Shown: positions 63,394 through 64,000 of the stretch, piece by piece
Numbering within the stretch: the stretch's first letter is position 1
How the letters are laid out: each line of letters opens with the position of its first letter
Assembly (NCBI GenBank): GCA_019233975.1
Contig: JAFALY010000029.1
Location: forward strand, 62,001 to 126,000
Origin: Alphaproteobacteria bacterium
GTDB taxonomy: Bacteria; Pseudomonadota; Alphaproteobacteria; UBA9219
Length of the DNA: 64,000 nucleotides
Direction: 5' to 3'
Translations under genes and position numbers: made by a program
Notes under the pieces: model-generated
The model's input: the letters and a program-made list of their open reading frames with translations, nothing else
Databases searched by the model: none
What the model was told of the DNA's origin: nothing

Positions 63394-64000
63394 ATGACGA
63401 AACGCATTCTCTCCGGCATGCAGCCGACCGGTAATCTTCATCTGGGGAATTATCTCGGCGCGCTCAAAAACTGGGTCAAAATGCAGGATGAGGCCGAATG
63501 CTATTACTGCGTGGTTGATCTGCACGCGATGACCATCCCGCAGGACCCCGAAAAGCTGCGCCTGTCTGTGCGCGAAACGGCGGCGGCCTATATCGCGTCG
63601 GGTATCGATGTGAACAAAAGTACGTTGTTTCCGCAAAGCGCCGTCTCGGCACATACAGAACTGAACTGGATTTTGGCGACTATGACACCGCTCGGCTGGC
63701 TCAACCGCATGACGCAGTTCAAGGAAAAATCAGCCAAAAACCGTGACCATGAACTGCTCGGCCTCTATGCCTATCCGGTGTTGATGGCGGCGGATATTCT
63801 GGTTTATCAGGCAACGCATGTGCCGGTCGGCGAAGACCAGAAGCAACATCTGGAACTGGCGCGTGACCTGGCGGGCGCCTTCAACCGTGCCTATAACCGC
63901 GAATATTTTACATTGCCGGAGCCGATGATTATCGGCGAAGCGACACGCGTTATGTCGTTGCGTGACGGCACCAAGAAAATGAGCAAGTCGGACGAAAGCG
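63394..64000 (+). CDS. trpS: Tryptophanyl-tRNA synthetase, 3' end beyond window
   Basis: An AAGGGATC ribosome site precedes the ATG of a frame open to the window end. The 202 residues seen start [20 protein letters not shown] with the HIGH-type LHLGN. They end at KKMSKSDES with the KMSKS loop. Class I synthetase of about 330 residues is expected, so about 130 residues lie beyond. Confidence 0.96.
   Translation, partial: MTKRILSGMQPTGNLHLGNYLGALKNWVKMQDEAECYYCVVDLHAMTIPQDPEKLRLSVRETAAAYIASGIDVNKSTLFPQSAVSAHTELNWILATMTPLGWLNRMTQFKEKSAKNRDHELLGLYAYPVLMAADILVYQATHVPVGEDQKQHLELARDLAGAFNRAYNREYFTLPEPMIIGEATRVMSLRDGTKKMSKSDES

Noticed and set aside
1-64000. CRISPR arrays, insertion sequences, rRNA operons
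   Set aside because: I saw no regularly spaced repeats, transposase genes with inverted ends, or rRNA-like sequence in the window.

Overview
The window looks like a chromosome segment of an alphaproteobacterium. The signs are FliX with a sigma-54 flagellar promoter, the short bacterial ProS, the class II DAHP synthase, DUF736, the DnaK-Nudix-DnaJ order and GC-rich coding. The gene set is that of a free-living, flagellated Gram-negative bacterium. A Micavibrio- or Rhodospirillales-like lineage is possible but cannot be settled from the sequence alone.

1-10.4 kb is accessory-like. It holds a frameshifted partial gene, a zeta-toxin-like kinase, a TrpR-family regulator, a GNAT acetyltransferase, a VanX-like dipeptidase, an OxyR/AhpC/AhpD peroxide module, two surface-polymer glycosyl/glycerophosphotransferases, a two-micro-ORF leader followed by a DUF736 gene, a small membrane protein and an XRE regulator.

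10.52-20.57 kb is an integrated element of about 10 kb. It is bounded by a perfect 49-bp repeat of the 3' part of tRNA-Lys(UUU). The intact tRNA is at the right end and a remnant lies next to the integrase at the left end. The layout is that of a phage satellite: integrase, AlpA, a primase-like protein and a DUF3631 ATPase, with no capsid genes. Its cargo is defence-like. There is an overlapping gene pair whose first member resembles the TIGR02391 (HEPN-like) family, a membrane protein plus lipoprotein pair on the other strand, and an Abi_2-family HEPN protein. A run of hairpins ending in a terminator lies just upstream of the abi gene and looks like a non-coding RNA. The element is visibly more AT-rich than the flanks.

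20.6-45.4 kb is housekeeping: coaD, gyrA, lolCD, proS, valS, gmhA, djlA, ampD, grpE, a GT9 transferase, fadD, aroB-aroG, rppH, dnaK and dnaJ. An unannotated aromatic-rich leader peptide precedes aroG. 45.4-51.8 kb carries small membrane proteins and a flagellar block: fliX is divergent from flgI-flgJ-flgN-like-fliK-flgD, with a sigma-54 promoter before flgI.

51.8-64 kb has tadA, rluB, rsmD, a polysaccharide/lipid glycosylation cluster (2OG oxygenase, GT2, large membrane protein), several unrecognised proteins, a prepilin peptidase, murJ and the start of trpS.

The three most interesting items are the abi gene with its candidate upstream ncRNA, the probably leaderless aromatic leader peptide before aroG, and the micro-ORF/hairpin leader before the DUF736 gene.
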